Assembly (NCBI RefSeq): GCF_963576675.1
Contig: NC_088917.1
Span: 13,482,001-13,546,000, forward strand
Origin: Euphorbia lathyris
Lineage: Eukaryota > Streptophyta > Magnoliopsida > Malpighiales > Euphorbiaceae
DNA length: 64,000 bases
Reading direction: 5' to 3'
The notes beneath the pieces are model-generated. The model did not search any database. It had not been told where the DNA came from and was given only the letters and a program-made list of their open reading frames with translations. Each line of letters starts with the position of its first letter. The first letter of the stretch is position 1. This document shows, in pieces, positions 30,809 to 42,511 of the stretch. The translations under genes were made by a program, and so were the position numbers.

Positions 30809-32344
30809 GTTTCTTCCCTCTTCGAAGAGAGCTTGTCCGCAAGCTCGAATTTAGGAAGGAATTCATATTTGTCATCCTCCCTCATCCTCTGGTTCGTCCA
30901 TCAAAAGGCAGAAGAGTTTCTTACACTTATGTCTTGGTGAGTAAAGTTCATCGCAATTAAACACAGCCCTCGAGCTCTACGGTCTGCCATTTCGGTTTGG
31001 GACAGCCTTTTGATTGGAGGCAGAGTGTTGTTACTCATGTTTGATGTTGTTGAGGTTTACTCGCACAAGTCTTTTGATCATTGACGTTGGTTTGAATCGA
31101 GGGTGACTTGAGCCCCTTTGGGACTACCCATGAAGAATTAGCTTGCCCCATGCTTAATCCTTGGCTGATTAACAACTTTCTCTCAAAAGCCCTGGCGAAA
31201 TTCATGGCAGTAACCAGATTTGGAGGATTTTGCATCTCCACATCCATCCTTAAGGTTTCAGATAACCCAGCAGTAAAGAAGTCAACTTGTTGTTCAGCCC
31301 TCACAGACACAACCCTCGCTAGAAGGGTTTGAAATTGTTCTTGGTACTCTTCCACCGTTCCCGTTTGTTGGAGGTTAGTTAATTCACCCAATGGATTACT
31401 GATCAATGGTGGCCCAAAACGCAGCAAACAATAGGACTTGAACTGGTCCCAAGTGAGTCCGGGCTCCTCTTGTTCGAGTCGGTAGTACCATAATTGTGCT
31501 TCTCCTGTCATGTGAAAAGCAGCTAACCCTACCTTCTCTCTTTCATCTGTATTTTGATTGCTGAAAAATTGCTCACAGCGGTACAACCACCCTAAAGGAT
31601 CCTCCTTTCCGTTGTAAGAGGGAAACTGAAGTCGGGTATATTTTGGAATGGTGGTTGAATTTCGGCCATCGTAATGACCTGTTGTCTCTCATTCTTTGCT
31701 TCCAGTTGCAGCTCCACCTTCAGGTTCCTTTCCTTTTCCCAAAACGTGTAACTCCAACATACGTTGGATTCCTTTCATGCCTTCTTTTAACTCTCGCAAC
31801 TCGTGGCTAAATTTTTTATCAGATTCGGTTAGCCGACGATCCAGATCCTGAACCTTGGCCGTCCATTGCTCAAAATCACCCATGACGATATGCTCTGATA
31901 CCAATTTGTTACGTGCCCACGAGTAGGATCTCGTCACAGGTCTGTTCACCGGAAAATTCCTTCGAATTCCCTTGTTGCACCTGTTCTTCGTGGAACCTAT
32001 TTTGAAAACTCGATTGCGATTTGTGAGAGATCGCTAAAGTCCCTGTATCAATTTTTGATATGTAAAATTCTCTCCCGTTTATTAGATGAAAATCCCCTTT
32101 TATAGAGGTACAGTGATTCTTGATCAATAAGGTATCATTTCCCAACTAGGATTCTAACTGATAAATACTAAAGACATTCCTAAATAATAAAACTCCTAAA
32201 TAATAAAACTCCTAAATAACAAGACTTTTAAATAATAATAAAAACAAGTAAATCTGCCTAATTAATAAAAGACTCCTAAATAATAAAGACTCTTAAGTAA
32301 TAAAAATCACTAAATAATAGAACATAAAACCAACGATCACAACA
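30809..32344 (-). mobile_element. Gag-only LTR retrotransposon, copy B (lacks its 3' LTR)
   Basis: The interior and the 5' LTR (31907-32344, 438 bp) are present. The 3' LTR is missing because the duplication started at its inner edge. The primer site TTGGTATCAGAGC lies directly inside the LTR. The base after the LTR is T where copy A has G, a later point change in the target duplication. Confidence 0.8.
31035..31949 (-). pseudogene. Ty3/gypsy-type gag (copy B), one stop
   Basis: This copy keeps the N-terminal part missing in copy A: from the likely start at 31883 it encodes MGDFEQWTAKVQDLDRRLTE and a helical stretch. A TGA at 31689-31691 (copy A has TCA) breaks the frame before the capsid domain. 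The rest matches copy A, with few substitutions. The zinc-knuckle frame follows below 31035. Confidence 0.75.
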
Positions 32345-33027
32345 TGTGAGGGCTCTTAAGTCTTTCTTTGCTTTAAGATGCTTGCTGAGGGAGGTCAATG
32401 CAACCGCAATGGCACTGATACCCAAGGTACCAAACCCTACCAAATTATAGGCCTCTATCTTCTTGCAATACCATTTCAAAATGCATTTCCAAGATTGTTG
32501 CCAATACCTTGAAGGTAAGCATCAAATGACATTTGTTGAGGAAAGGAGAATTGGGGACAACGTTCTGCTTGCCCAGGAATTTTTAAGGAATTACCGACCC
32601 CGGTGTGCTCTCAAGGTTGATTTAATGAAAGCTTATGATACAGCGAGATGGGACTTCCTTGTAGCAGTTTTGAGAACAATTTGGTTTCCGGAGCCAGTGG
32701 TCAATTGGATATGGGAGTGCATCTCTACAACCAGGTTTTCTTTTATGATTAATGGTATGATTAATGGTGAGTTGAATGGCTTCTTCCCTGGAGGCGGAGG
32801 ATTAAGGCAAGGGGACCCAATGTCCCCCTATCTCTCTTTGTGTTGGCCATGGAAGCATTTTCAGGACTAATGAATAACATGGTATCCGAAGGAAAATGAA
32901 AGTTCCATTGGAAGTGCAACAAGGAAAAGAAATCCCACTTGTGCTTTGCTGATGATCCCCTTATTTCATTTCTGTAAAGGTGAAATCCACTATGTCTCCT
33001 GTCTTGCTTAGTCCTTAAGGTGTTTAG
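32345..33027 (+). mobile_element. LINE reverse transcriptase, copy B, first part
   Basis: It matches 27505-28180 almost base for base: the MKAYDTARWDF and GLRQGDPMSPY motifs are present. It differs by a 3-bp indel and by a 12-bp tandem duplication (atgattaatggt) near 32750. It is interrupted at 33027 by the LTR element and continues at 42206. Confidence 0.85.
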
Positions 33028-33317
33028 TGATAGAGAATGGTATAACCTAGTGGCAGGAAGGTTCTAGAAGGGGTGCCCTGTATAGGGCAAATGGTATTTT
33101 AGGTATAAGCAGTAGTATTTAAGAGGAAAGGGTTTAGGAAGCCAGGGAGATAGTTTATTGATTGTTTGTGGATGCTTTAGCAAAGGGAGCTTTTCTCCTG
33201 GGGGATAGAACATTAGTTCTAGCCATTTGTCTTTGTTATCTTTGTTGATCTTGTATTCATTCTTCTATATTTCAATATATCAGTATTTAACTTTAGTTCT
33301 ATATCCGGTTTCTATCA

Positions 33318-33682
33318 TTGGTCTGACCTGCCGGATGTATTAGACCGGCGCCATGGAAAATACAGAAGCTACTGATAGATTTGTGAGGAGTTGTGAGAAA
33401 ATAACGGAAACTCATCGAAGGGACCCATAGCGTGTAATCCACCTGTTCTTGACACGGGTCAGGATGAAAGTAATATACAACAAGTTCTCTCTGTTTTAGG
33501 TACGTAGAAACAGAGCAAAAATTGCAACGGGGACCTTATCATTTACCTCAAAAGAATTGGGAAGATGGTAGCTATGAAAGAGAATATGATGTGGGCAACG
33601 TTCTTTGTAGGAACACTGAAATGGATGATGGCCATCACTGTAATTTGGCGAGGATGGATCTGGAAAAAATGGGAGGTGAGGG
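33318..33682 (+). other. Interior of the unknown LTR element, left part
   Basis: A frame open from about 33504 to 33682 reads PYHLPQKNWEDGSYEREYDV and, without the chromovirus, would continue in phase at 40459 and run to a stop at 40799-40801, giving at least 167 codons. No ATG begins it and no family was recognised. That the frame is kept across the insertion point suggests it was coding, or part of a coding region, when the chromovirus entered. Confidence 0.4.
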
Positions 33683-34023
33683 TGTTACATATGCTAGGAA
33701 AAGGAAGTCCAAGGACTGAAATTGTTATTATTTCTTTTATCACTACATGCCAAGGAATTCTGTTAATTCCTATTTTGTCTTTTCTGTAAGTTGCCAGCTG
33801 GCAAATCTGTTGTAACACTCATGATCTCAACTTGGACAGCTGTATATAAGATCATGCTTTCTTCATGGGAATTAATGAATGAAGAATATTATTCTCTATT
33901 TCCTTCCTACCACTTCTTCTTCTTATTCCTAATCTCTCTGTCTCTTCTTCCCTAACTTCTATCAACAGAAATTCATAGTCGTAACATTGGTATCAGAGAA
34001 CTCGGTTCTCCGGTCGAACTTTT

Positions 34024-34990
34024 ATGGTAAAGCAACAAGCAAAATTCACTCGAGCTACTACAAAATTCATGGATTCTCTAGAAAACCGTCTTAAGGAGCT
34101 CACCGATTTGATTAATAATCGCGATGAGAGGACGGCTGAGAAATTAGAGAAGATCGGCGCTAAACAGGATGATCATCCAGCTCTTAACAGAGCAAGCGTA
34201 GATCCGGCGAGATCAATGCGATTCTCAGCGAGCGATGGAGGAGAAGCTCCATAATACTATATCGACCTTAGTGAAGATTATCCAGACTGCTCCGTTACCG
34301 GAAACCACCGTCTCACCGTCCCGCTCTGTTCCACTGTCTTACAACCAACATTCCGACAAGGGAATTCTTGGTAGCACTCCTGTTCTGCTGACCGACGAAT
34401 CTTCTCGCATTGAGAAACCAACCGTCCTTAACAAGCTTCTTCCTCGATGTGATCTGCCTGCGTTTGATGGAAGCGAAGTGGATCTATGGTTAAGCAAGTG
34501 TCTCAAGTATTTTGAGATTTTTGAAGTTGCAGAAGAGAGGAAGGTGGTGCTAGCTGGACTGTATTTCCAAGGACGTGCAGAGAAATGGTATAGGAATTGG
34601 ATTTTGTCCAATCCTGGGGTATCCTGGAAGGAATTCACGGTGGAGGTTGAAAAACGATTCCAAGAAACTGTGATAGAGGATGTAGTGCAAGTATTGTCGC
34701 AATTGAAGCAGGCTAAGCTTAAAATGGAGAAGGTACATCCTAATCACACTGAATCTTACTATGTATCTAGTTTTTTGACTGGATTGAAACCTGAAATTCG
34801 CTCAGTTGTTAGACCTTCTGAACCTGCTACCCTTTATTCAGCCATTAAGCATGCTAAGTATCAGGAATTACATCTGAACGATGTGATGGAGGTAGTTAAA
34901 TCAAAATCAACTTTCAAATCGCCATATCCTTCCAAAACCTGGATCAATTCGAATACCTCCAACACCAAACCTTATTCCAACCCATCCTAA
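34024..34990 (+). pseudogene. Chromovirus gag
   Basis: An N-terminal helical segment starts at ATG 34024. A frameshift lies near 34240. The capsid domain follows (LPAFDGSEVDLWLSKCLKYF, WYRNWILSNPGVSWKEF, then YYVSSFLTGLKPEIRSVV). The frame ends at a TAA (34988-34990) that interrupts the linker to a knuckle at about 35062-35110 (CWTHGDKYFPGHKC, with the first cysteine pair altered). The same frame continues into protease, so the TAA is a point mutation, probably CAA to TAA. Confidence 0.85.
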
Positions 34991-35152
34991 ACACCTAAAC
35001 CTACTGAAACTAGAACAATTCCACCAAATAATAGCCAATCAACCACTAAACGCACCCCTGGAATATGTTGGACGCATGGAGATAAATATTTCCCAGGTCA
35101 CAAATGCACTAATAAGAAGCTTAATGCAATTAGTGGTGAAGAGGAAGATGAT

Positions 35153-35830
35153 ATGCAGGAAATGGATCCAACTGAAGCTCCTAGTGATGAAATTCACAAG
35201 GAGGACATGATAGAGGAAGGGCAACAGATCACTGTGTCTATTAATGCATTGGATGGGGGTATGACCAGTGGCACCTTAAAACTCAAGGGCACCTTAGAGA
35301 AGAAGCCAATCATGATATTGATTGGCAGTGGCAGCACTCATAGTTTTGTGGACAGAAAGGTGGCTCAGGAGCTGAGATTACCATTGATGAAAGTGAATCA
35401 TGTAGCTGTTACAGTTGCAGATGGCAGACAACTGACAGTTAACTTTAAATGTCAAGGTTGCAGCTGGACTATGAATCACAACAGGTTTACTTTCAATTTT
35501 CGAGTTATTGAATTGGGAGATTATGATATATTACTTGGTTCTGATTGGAGGCGTAGGCATACACCAGTCACCTTCGATTTTGATAACAATCGATTGCTAG
35601 TTCACCAAGGTAAGAAGGAGATTGAATTGAAAGGGCTGAAGGAGGATGCATCTCTTAAGATGATGTCTCTAAAGTCTATGAATAAAATGCTCACTAAGGG
35701 TTGGAAGGTCATTTCATCCACCCTGTTCCTCATTACCATGAATACTATTACCCCTGAACCAGAAAATTCAGAAACCAAACACCTACCTAAAGTACCAGCC
35801 GATTACTTACCACTGCTTAACCAGTACTAA
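35153..35830 (+). pseudogene. Chromovirus protease region
   Basis: The retropepsin-like segment has the usual context (TLEKKPIMILIGSGSTHSFV), but the catalytic aspartate of the D-S/T-G triad is replaced by G (IGSG). The flap and closing ILLGSDW follow normally. The frame ends in TAA at 35828-35830 and again in TGA at 35930-35932 (consistent with CGA to TGA) before reverse transcriptase, all in one phase. The protease would be inactive even without the stops. Confidence 0.85.
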
Positions 35831-35977
35831 CATTTGTTCCATCCCCCTACTACTTTACCTCCTGTCAGAACTCATGACCATCATATACCCCTTAAACCAC
35901 AAACTGAGCCTATCAATGTAAGACCCTTTTGATATTCATACCATAAAAAAAATGAGATTGAGAAGCAGATTGCAGAA

Positions 35978-36575
35978 ATGTTGACAAGTGGTGTTATTCA
36001 ACCCAGCCAGAGCCCTTATGCCTCTCCAGTCCTTTTAGTTAAAAAGAAAGAAGGCACTTGGAGGTTCTGCATTAACTATAGAGAACTTAATAAAGCTACA
36101 ATGAAGGATAAGTTTCCAATTCCTCTTATACAAGAGCTGATAGATGAGTTAAAAGGGGCTAAGGTGTTTACGAAGTTGGATTTGAGACCTGGTTACCATC
36201 AGATACGAATGAGACTTGAAGATGTTCAGAAAACTGCATTCAAAACTCACTCTGGACATTATGAGTTCCTGGTTATGCCATTTGGGCTAACTAATGCACC
36301 AGCCACATTTCAGTCTCTTATGAATACAATATTTCAGCCTTACTTGAGGAAGTTTGTACTTGTGTGTTTTTGATGATATTTTAATCTTCAGCCCTAGTGA
36401 GGAAGCTCATCAAGACCACTTAGCTCAGATTTTTCAAATTCTAGAGGATCATCCACTCTATGCTAAAGGGTCTAAATGTGAGATTGCTGTTTCCTCTGTC
36501 TCCTATTTGGGTCACATAATCTCAGCAGAGGGTGTTGCTACTGACCCAGCCAAGATATTTGCTATGACTAACTGG
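35978..36575 (+). pseudogene. Chromovirus reverse transcriptase (first part)
   Basis: Conserved blocks: [52 protein letters not shown] and [17 protein letters not shown]. At about 36360 a one-base insertion disrupts the phase just before the catalytic FDDILIFS box (36369-36392), which is read in the next frame. The Mutator-type element enters after ATDPAKIFAMTNWPLP. Confidence 0.88.
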
Positions 36576-36584
36576 CCTTTGCCT

Positions 36585-38085
36585 GGGAAAATTACAAAAC
36601 TAGGTCAAATGGGAGGCCCATTTACATATTTAACCCATTTACTCAACCTATTACATATCTAGACTCATTTTGTGTGACTTTCCCTTAATACCCCCAATAT
36701 TTACGCGCGGCTCGCCCCATCCCGTCTGACTTCGCATATTCCATACTATGCGAAGTCTGCGAAGTAAATGTTTGGGTTTGCTTGATGAATTTAGTTCGCA
36801 TATGCGAAGCCTGGATGTGTTTTGAAGCTAATTCGCGAAGTGGTATATAACAAAAAAGGGCAAACAACAACGGATTCTAACATTAAAATCATAACATTAT
36901 CAAAATTTACAACAAAATTGCCGCAATAACAACATTAAAATCACAACAACAACAAAAATTACAACAAGATTGCCACAATAAACTCCTAACAAATCACTTC
37001 ATAATACATAGGCTACTATTCACTAAGATTGCCACAATAAACTCCTAACAAATCACTTCATTATACATAGGCTACTTTTCACTACAGATGGATGGATGTC
37101 TCACGACACATAGGCGCTTATTAACCACTGAGGAATGGACATGTTCCACGGTGTAGACTTTTATTTACCACTGATGGTTGGAAGTCCAGGCATTTTTGAA
37201 TGGATGTCTCTCATGGCACCCTAACACACCAGCTTCCAGGAATGAATATTACGTATTCAACCACCTTCAGAAAAATTTAATCGTGTTAGTCAGAAAAAAT
37301 GAAGATTTGGCTTCGCGAAACGATGATTCGCTAAGTATGCGAACATAAATGTGCAAGGAAGATGGTGATTTTACTTAGCGAAACAATTATTTCGCGACAT
37401 CCGCGAGGAGGAATGTGACGCTCTGACTTTGCGAAAGAATGATTTCGCGGAGTCTGCGAGGAAAAATGTGACGCTCTGATTTCGCGAAACGATGATTTTG
37501 CGGAGTCTGCGAGAGAAATTTATCGAATTACCTCGCAAACTTCGCGTAATCAGCGTTTCGCGAAGTGAAATCGAAAAATTTCTCCCCGAAGACCTCGTGA
37601 TAACCGCATATGCTAAGTGAATTTATGGGGAAAACGCAGAAAAAACAGTATATACTTACATTTTTTTATGAACCCAATATGATAAACTGAGAAAAACGAT
37701 GAAAATAACGTAGAACCACCATTTCTTCGAACGAGCAGGAAATGGAAGATGAAGAACCATGACTTCGTTTTCTAGGATTAGGAAGTTGCAAAATCAAGAG
37801 AGGAAGAAGAGAAATTCATTGTGATTTGGAGAAATGAAGCAGATTTCGTGCAATTTAAAGGAAGATAGGAAGATCAAAAGTCTTAGAATCATTAATGGAG
37901 GAGCTGCCACCGTTTCGCGCAACCAAGGAGAAGAGGGGAGAGAACGTTCGCGTAAGGGAGGAAGTGGGAAGGTTAGGGGTATTAAGGGAAAGTCACACAA
38001 AATGAGTCTAGATATGTAGTAGGTTGAGTAAATTGGTTAAATATGTAAATGGGCCTCCCATTTGACCTAGTTTTGTAATTTTCCC
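36585..38085. mobile_element. Mutator-like non-autonomous element with 110-bp inverted repeats
   Basis: Terminal inverted repeats 36585-36694 and 37976-38085 match with only a few differences and begin GGGAAAATTACAAAACTAGG. The 9-bp direct duplication CCTTTGCCT (36576-36584 and 38086-38094) is diagnostic of the Mutator superfamily. The 1.28-kb interior has no transposase. It contains a direct repeat of about 57 bp (from 36970 and 37027) and a CpG-rich array (about 37300-37580) of 53-55-bp units rich in TTCGCGAA motifs. It interrupts the chromovirus between reverse transcriptase and RNase H and is the youngest insertion in this nest. Confidence 0.92.
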
Positions 38086-38094
38086 CCTTTGCCT

Positions 38095-38577
38095 ACTACT
38101 CTCAAGGGACTTAGAGGATTCCTGGGGTTAACAGGCTATTATAGACGGTTCATCAAGGGTTATGGACATATCTGTAAACCTCTCACCGACTTGCTCAAGA
38201 AGGATCAATTCAATTGGAATGACTCAACTACATTGGCTTTTCAAGCACTGAAGAAATTGATGACTGAGGCACCTGTTTTGGCTCTACTAGATTTCCAACA
38301 ACCCTTTGTTCTAGAGTGTGATGCTAGTGGAACTGGAATAGGAGCAGTATTGATGCAACATGGTAAGCCTATCTGTTTCCTCTCTAAAAGTTTGAGCCCT
38401 AGAAATCAAGCCTTGTCAGCTTATGAAAGGGAATTGTTAGCAATACTTCATGCCTGCTCCACATGGAGGCATTATTTAGAGAATTCTCCATTTGTTATTA
38501 AAACAGATCATGAGAGTATTAAACACTTACTTGAGCAGAAACTTCATACATACTTACAACATAAAGGGCATCTCTAA
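38095..38577 (+). pseudogene. Chromovirus connection and RNase H domain
   Basis: The frame resumes right after the Mutator element with TLKGLRGFLGLTGYYRRFIK. RNase H shows LECDASGTGIGAVLMQ and YERELLAILHACSTWRHYL. A frameshift after DHESIKHLL (near 38545) moves the following sequence to another phase, where it goes on as LLGLEYTIQYKKGAENRVADALS. Confidence 0.88.
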
Positions 38578-40189
38578 GTTATTGGGTTTAGAGTATACCA
38601 TTCAATACAAGAAGGGAGCCGAAAATAGAGTTGCAGATGCTCTATCTAGGCAGACGGAGGCTGCTGGTTCTCTTTTAGCTATTTCAGTAGTTGTGCCTAC
38701 TTGGCTAGAGGAAGTTCAGGCCTCTTATGCTGGTGACAGTGCTGCAACCAAGCTGTTACAGCAGCTCATGATTCAACCCACGCAAGATCCTAACTATTCT
38801 CTGCAGCAAGGCGTTATCAGGTACAAGCAGAGAATTTACATTGGCAGTAATACTGACCTCAGGAGTAGGGTACTACAAACTTGTCACAATTCTTCCATTG
38901 GGGGTCATTCAGGGGTTAAGGCCACTTTGACTCGCTTACAATATACTTTCTATTGGCCCAAGATGATTGAAGAGGTCACTAAATGGATATCTGCTTGTGA
39001 AGTTTGCCTTCGATGCAAGGTTGATCTCTCAGCATATCCTGGCCTACTTCAGCCCCTCCCCATTCCTCACGACGCTTGGCAGGACATATCCTTGGATTTC
39101 ATTGAAAAATTACCCAAGTCCAGTGGGTTTGACACTATCCTAGTGGTGGTAGATAGATTCACTAAAGTGGGCCATTTTATTCCTTTGTCTCATCCTTTTA
39201 ATGCAGCGGTTGTGGCTAAGGCTTTTCTAGATAATGTGTTCAAGCATCATGGAATGCCAAGAACTATTACTTCTGACAGAGACAAGATATTTACTGGGGC
39301 GTTTTGGAAGGAGCTTATGAAGTTATTAGGCACCAAACTGCAATTTAGCAATGCTTATCATCCTCAGACAGATGGCCAGACTGAGCGACTTAATCAGTGC
39401 CTGGAAAATTATTTGCGCAGCATGTGTTTTATAACTCCTAAGAAGTGGTCTGAATGGTTATGCTTAGCTGAGTATTGGTACAACACTAGTTATCATAGTG
39501 TCTTTAAGATGAGCCCTCATCAAGCTCTTTATGGTATTCCCCCTCAACTACCTATGGTACCTCATATTGCTACTTCTGTGGCTGCAGTGGAAGACTTCTT
39601 AAGTCAGCGCGAGCACATGAGTTCCTACCTTCGCGATTGTTTGGCATCCTCTCAGAACCGCATGAAACAAGTAGCTGACAGAAAAAGGTCTGACAGAAAT
39701 TTTCAAGTGGGAGATATGGTTTATCTTAAATTACAGCCCTACAGGCAAACCACGGTGGCTCTTCGTGCCTCTCTCAAACTCTCAGCTAAATACTATGGCC
39801 CCTTTCTTGTAGAAGAACGCATTGGTCAGGTTGCTTACAAGCTGCAACTTCCTCCCAATTGCAAAATACACCCTGTGTTCCATGTTTCTCTCCTTAAGAA
39901 ACACATTTCACCTACTATTCCTACCCTTACTACCCTACCACCCATCATAGATGCTGAATGGGTTATCCTTCCCAAAAAAGTGCTAAACACCCGCACTGCC
40001 CTCATTGGTGACATTGCTGTCAAACAGTTGCTTATTCTATGGACTGGTTATTCTGCTGTGGATGCTACTTGGGAGGATGAACTCACTATCAGTCAACAGT
40101 TTTCGGAATTTTATCATTCTTGGGGACAAGAATGTTCTCAAGGGGGAGGTATTGTTACATATGCTAGGAAAAGGAAGTCCAAGGACTGA
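38560..40189 (+). CDS. Chromovirus RNase H end, integrase and chromodomain
   Basis: A long open frame covers the end of RNase H (VADALSRQ), the HHCC zinc domain (HNSSIGGHSGVKATLTRL ... CEVCLRCK), the integrase core with its DDE residues (D in ISLDFIEKLPKS, D in ITSDRDKIF, E in QTDGQTERLNQ), the YLKLQPYRQTTVA C-terminal domain and a terminal chromodomain (WTGYSAVDATWEDE). The frame runs on into the 3' LTR, as in many chromoviruses. Integrase inserts cDNA; the chromodomain can direct it to heterochromatin. This is the only uninterrupted large domain of the element. Confidence 0.88.
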
Positions 40190-40458
40190 AATTGTTATTA
40201 TTTCTTTTATCACTACATGCCAAGGCATTCTGTTAATTCCTATTTTGTCTTTTCTGTAAGTTGCCAGCTGGCAAATCTGTTGTAACACTCATGATCTCAG
40301 CTTGGACAGCTGTATATAAGATCATGCTTTCTTCATGGGAATTAATGAATGAAGAATATTATTCTCTATTTCCTTCCTACCACTTCTTCTTATTCCTAAT
40401 CTCTCTGTCTCTTCTTCCCTAACTTCTATCAACAGAAATTCATAGTCGTAACAGAGGG

Positions 40459-41955
40459 TTTGAAAATATCCAAAGGTAAAGCTTTGAGTTATCAGGTAAC
40501 AGTTCAAATTCTTCTTATTGGAAATAGTGGAGTTGAGATTCTTCTTATTAGAGATAGTGGAAAACAGGTGTTGCAAGTAAAAGAATTGGGTCCCACTATT
40601 CTTTTCTTCTCTTTTACTATAGACACCTATCAAGTTAACCCACCCAAAAAAACAGCAAAGCAAATTCAATCCACAAGATATTTTACTAGTGATAGTTCCT
40701 TCTCTAAACATCTTTTCTTTTTGTTGGGTTTTTCTTTTCCAAATATCCAATGGAAACCGGAGTGGAAGGACCGATTGACAATAGGACGTAAAGAAAAATA
40801 ACATGAGGTGGAAGAAGGTCACGAGTACACTCACTGGAAGTTTGAAAACATCAGTCAGCTATACTACCCTAAAATCAAGGCAGTTTTAATCTGGTCCAAT
40901 CGACTTGGTTTCTTGATTTCAGAAGCACAAGAACAACGAGAAAATTATTATGCAATTGGATATATGCGGCCCTGTAAGCTCTGCCACAGGGAACCATATG
41001 CAGATACATCCATCAACATTCCAGTTGCCATTTCGATCCAAGGTTTGTGACTTCGCTTAATGATGGATATGTTCCTTGTTATGGTGTTGATCACGTCATG
41101 CGAATTGGGACGAGGGATTTTACATATTGGGCATTTGATTTGAATGATTCTCACACTATCTCGAGGATTGACTGGTTGAGGACCATGGGTAAGAAGTTGT
41201 GAGATGTGTTAGTGGTTGAGTTAACTGAGAATATTGTCTGGAATGTTGTCGAAGGCAATTTTGATGAATTCATTGAATTGGAGGGTGAGATTGCTGGAAC
41301 TAGCAAGATGAAAATTGAGAACACTAAACTGGAAGTTGATTGTGCTTATGCGAAAGGTCTCTTACGTATCTTCAACTGTCGGGTGGAATCACAGACAATT
41401 AGCAGGTGTGATAGTTTAACGCAGAATGTAGCCAAAGTGACGGCTGAAGCTTGGGAATTTGAGGAACTGTTGCAGGATGCAAAAAGGCAGCATGGACCAT
41501 TGTCTATTCCGATGAGGGGAATTGAATCTTTATATAGAGGTGATCAAGATCCAAAATTGAGGGAGACCAACACTAATTGGGCATATGCTATTGTGCCTAG
41601 CTGTGGAAAGAATAGAGTTACGAAATATGCTAGGCTGTTTGAAATTTGCATTCAAAACCGGACTACCTATAGTGTACATGAAGTAACGGTAACAGTAATG
41701 CAATATTTATGTTGTTGGTTGGGAGTCTGCTTAGTGTTTGGGTTGCAACTTGTATGAACTAGTTCTGAAAAGATATGTGGTGCTATTGTTGAAAGGGCAT
41801 GTATTGTGGGATGCATGTCAAGGTACATACCTTTCCAATGGTTAATTCCGTGGAAGTCTACAGGGTCGAAAAGTATTCAACACTATGAAGTTACGATTCA
41901 AGAGTGGATTTCCTGATTCAGTCTTGAGGGCAAAACTGTTTGATGGGGGAGGTAA
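40459..41955 (+). other. Interior of the unknown LTR element, right part
   Basis: The first frame (to 40801) continues the one cut by the chromovirus and has a hydrophobic middle. A second frame from about 41005 to 41757 is open except for one TGA at 41200-41202. It reads DGYVPCYGVDHVMRIG and WAFDLNDSHTISRIDWLRTMG, then a long E-rich segment (TAEAWEFEELLQDAKRQHGP). It looks like protein-coding sequence but belongs to no retrotransposon domain I know. Captured host-gene sequence is the likeliest explanation. Confidence 0.4.
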
Positions 41956-42200
41956 TGATAGAGAATGGTATAACCTAGTGGGAGGAAGGTTCTAGAAGGG
42001 GTGCCTTGTATAGGGCAAAGGGTATTTTAGGTATAAGCAGTATTATTTAAGAGGAAATGGTTTAAGAAGCTAGGGAGATAGTTTATTGATTGTTTGTGGC
42101 TGCTTTAGCAGAGGGAGCTTTTCTCCTGGGGGATAGAATATTAGTTCTAGCCATTTATCTTTGTTGATCTTGTATTCCTTCTTCTATATTTCAATATATC

Positions 42201-42511
42201 TTTAGTCTCTGGACTTTCTACTAACCCTGACAAGAGCAACGTGTTCATGTGTGGGAGAGAAATCTTGGGGTTGCTTGGATATAATGCAGGTTGTCCTCTG
42301 GTTAGGTATCTTGGTGTGCCACTGATCTCTTCCTGACTCAAAGGATCCGACTGCAGAGCTCTAGTGGACAAAATCATTGCCAGAGCGAAGAGTTGAACTT
42401 GTGGAGCCCCCTTTCTTATGATGTGGTGAAGATTATTCTATTTGCCATCCAGGTTTACTGGTCTTCTATATTTATCCTTCCCAAGGCACTGATCAAGGGC
42501 TTTAGTTTAGG
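42201..42511 (+). mobile_element. LINE reverse transcriptase, copy B, second part
   Basis: It continues the LINE after the target duplication TTTAG and matches 28169-28475, ending in the code for YWSSIFILPKALIKGF. It differs from copy A by point changes and a small indel. Confidence 0.85.

Larger units (their letters stand above)
33683..40453 (+). mobile_element. Ty3/gypsy chromovirus, inactivated
   Basis: LTRs 33683-33986 (304 bp) and 40153-40453 (301 bp), TGTTACATATG...CGTAACA, are nearly identical. Target duplication GAGGG at 33678-33682 and 40454-40458. The primer site TTGGTATCAGAG at 33987 points to initiator tRNA-Met; a purine tract, agggggaggtat, precedes the 3' LTR. Each LTR has a TATATAAG box (33843, 40313). 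Domain order: gag, protease, reverse transcriptase, RNase H, integrase, chromodomain, which defines a chromovirus. Near-identical LTRs mean a recent insertion, yet stops, frameshifts and a Mutator insertion disable it. Confidence 0.92.
33028..42200 (+). mobile_element. Non-autonomous LTR retrotransposon of unknown family
   Basis: 5' LTR 33028-33317 (290 bp, TG...CA) and 3' LTR 41956-42200 (245 bp) start alike (TGATAGAGAATGGTATAACC). The 3' LTR lacks about the last 35 bp. Target duplication TTTAG at 33023-33027 and 42201-42205. The 5' LTR is followed by TTGGTCTGACC; the 3' LTR is preceded by a purine tract, gatgggggaggtaa. After removing the chromovirus it holds about 1.9 kb, with no recognisable gag, protease, reverse transcriptase or integrase. 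The interior contains open stretches of unknown origin, so the element may be a carrier of captured host DNA. Confidence 0.8.
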
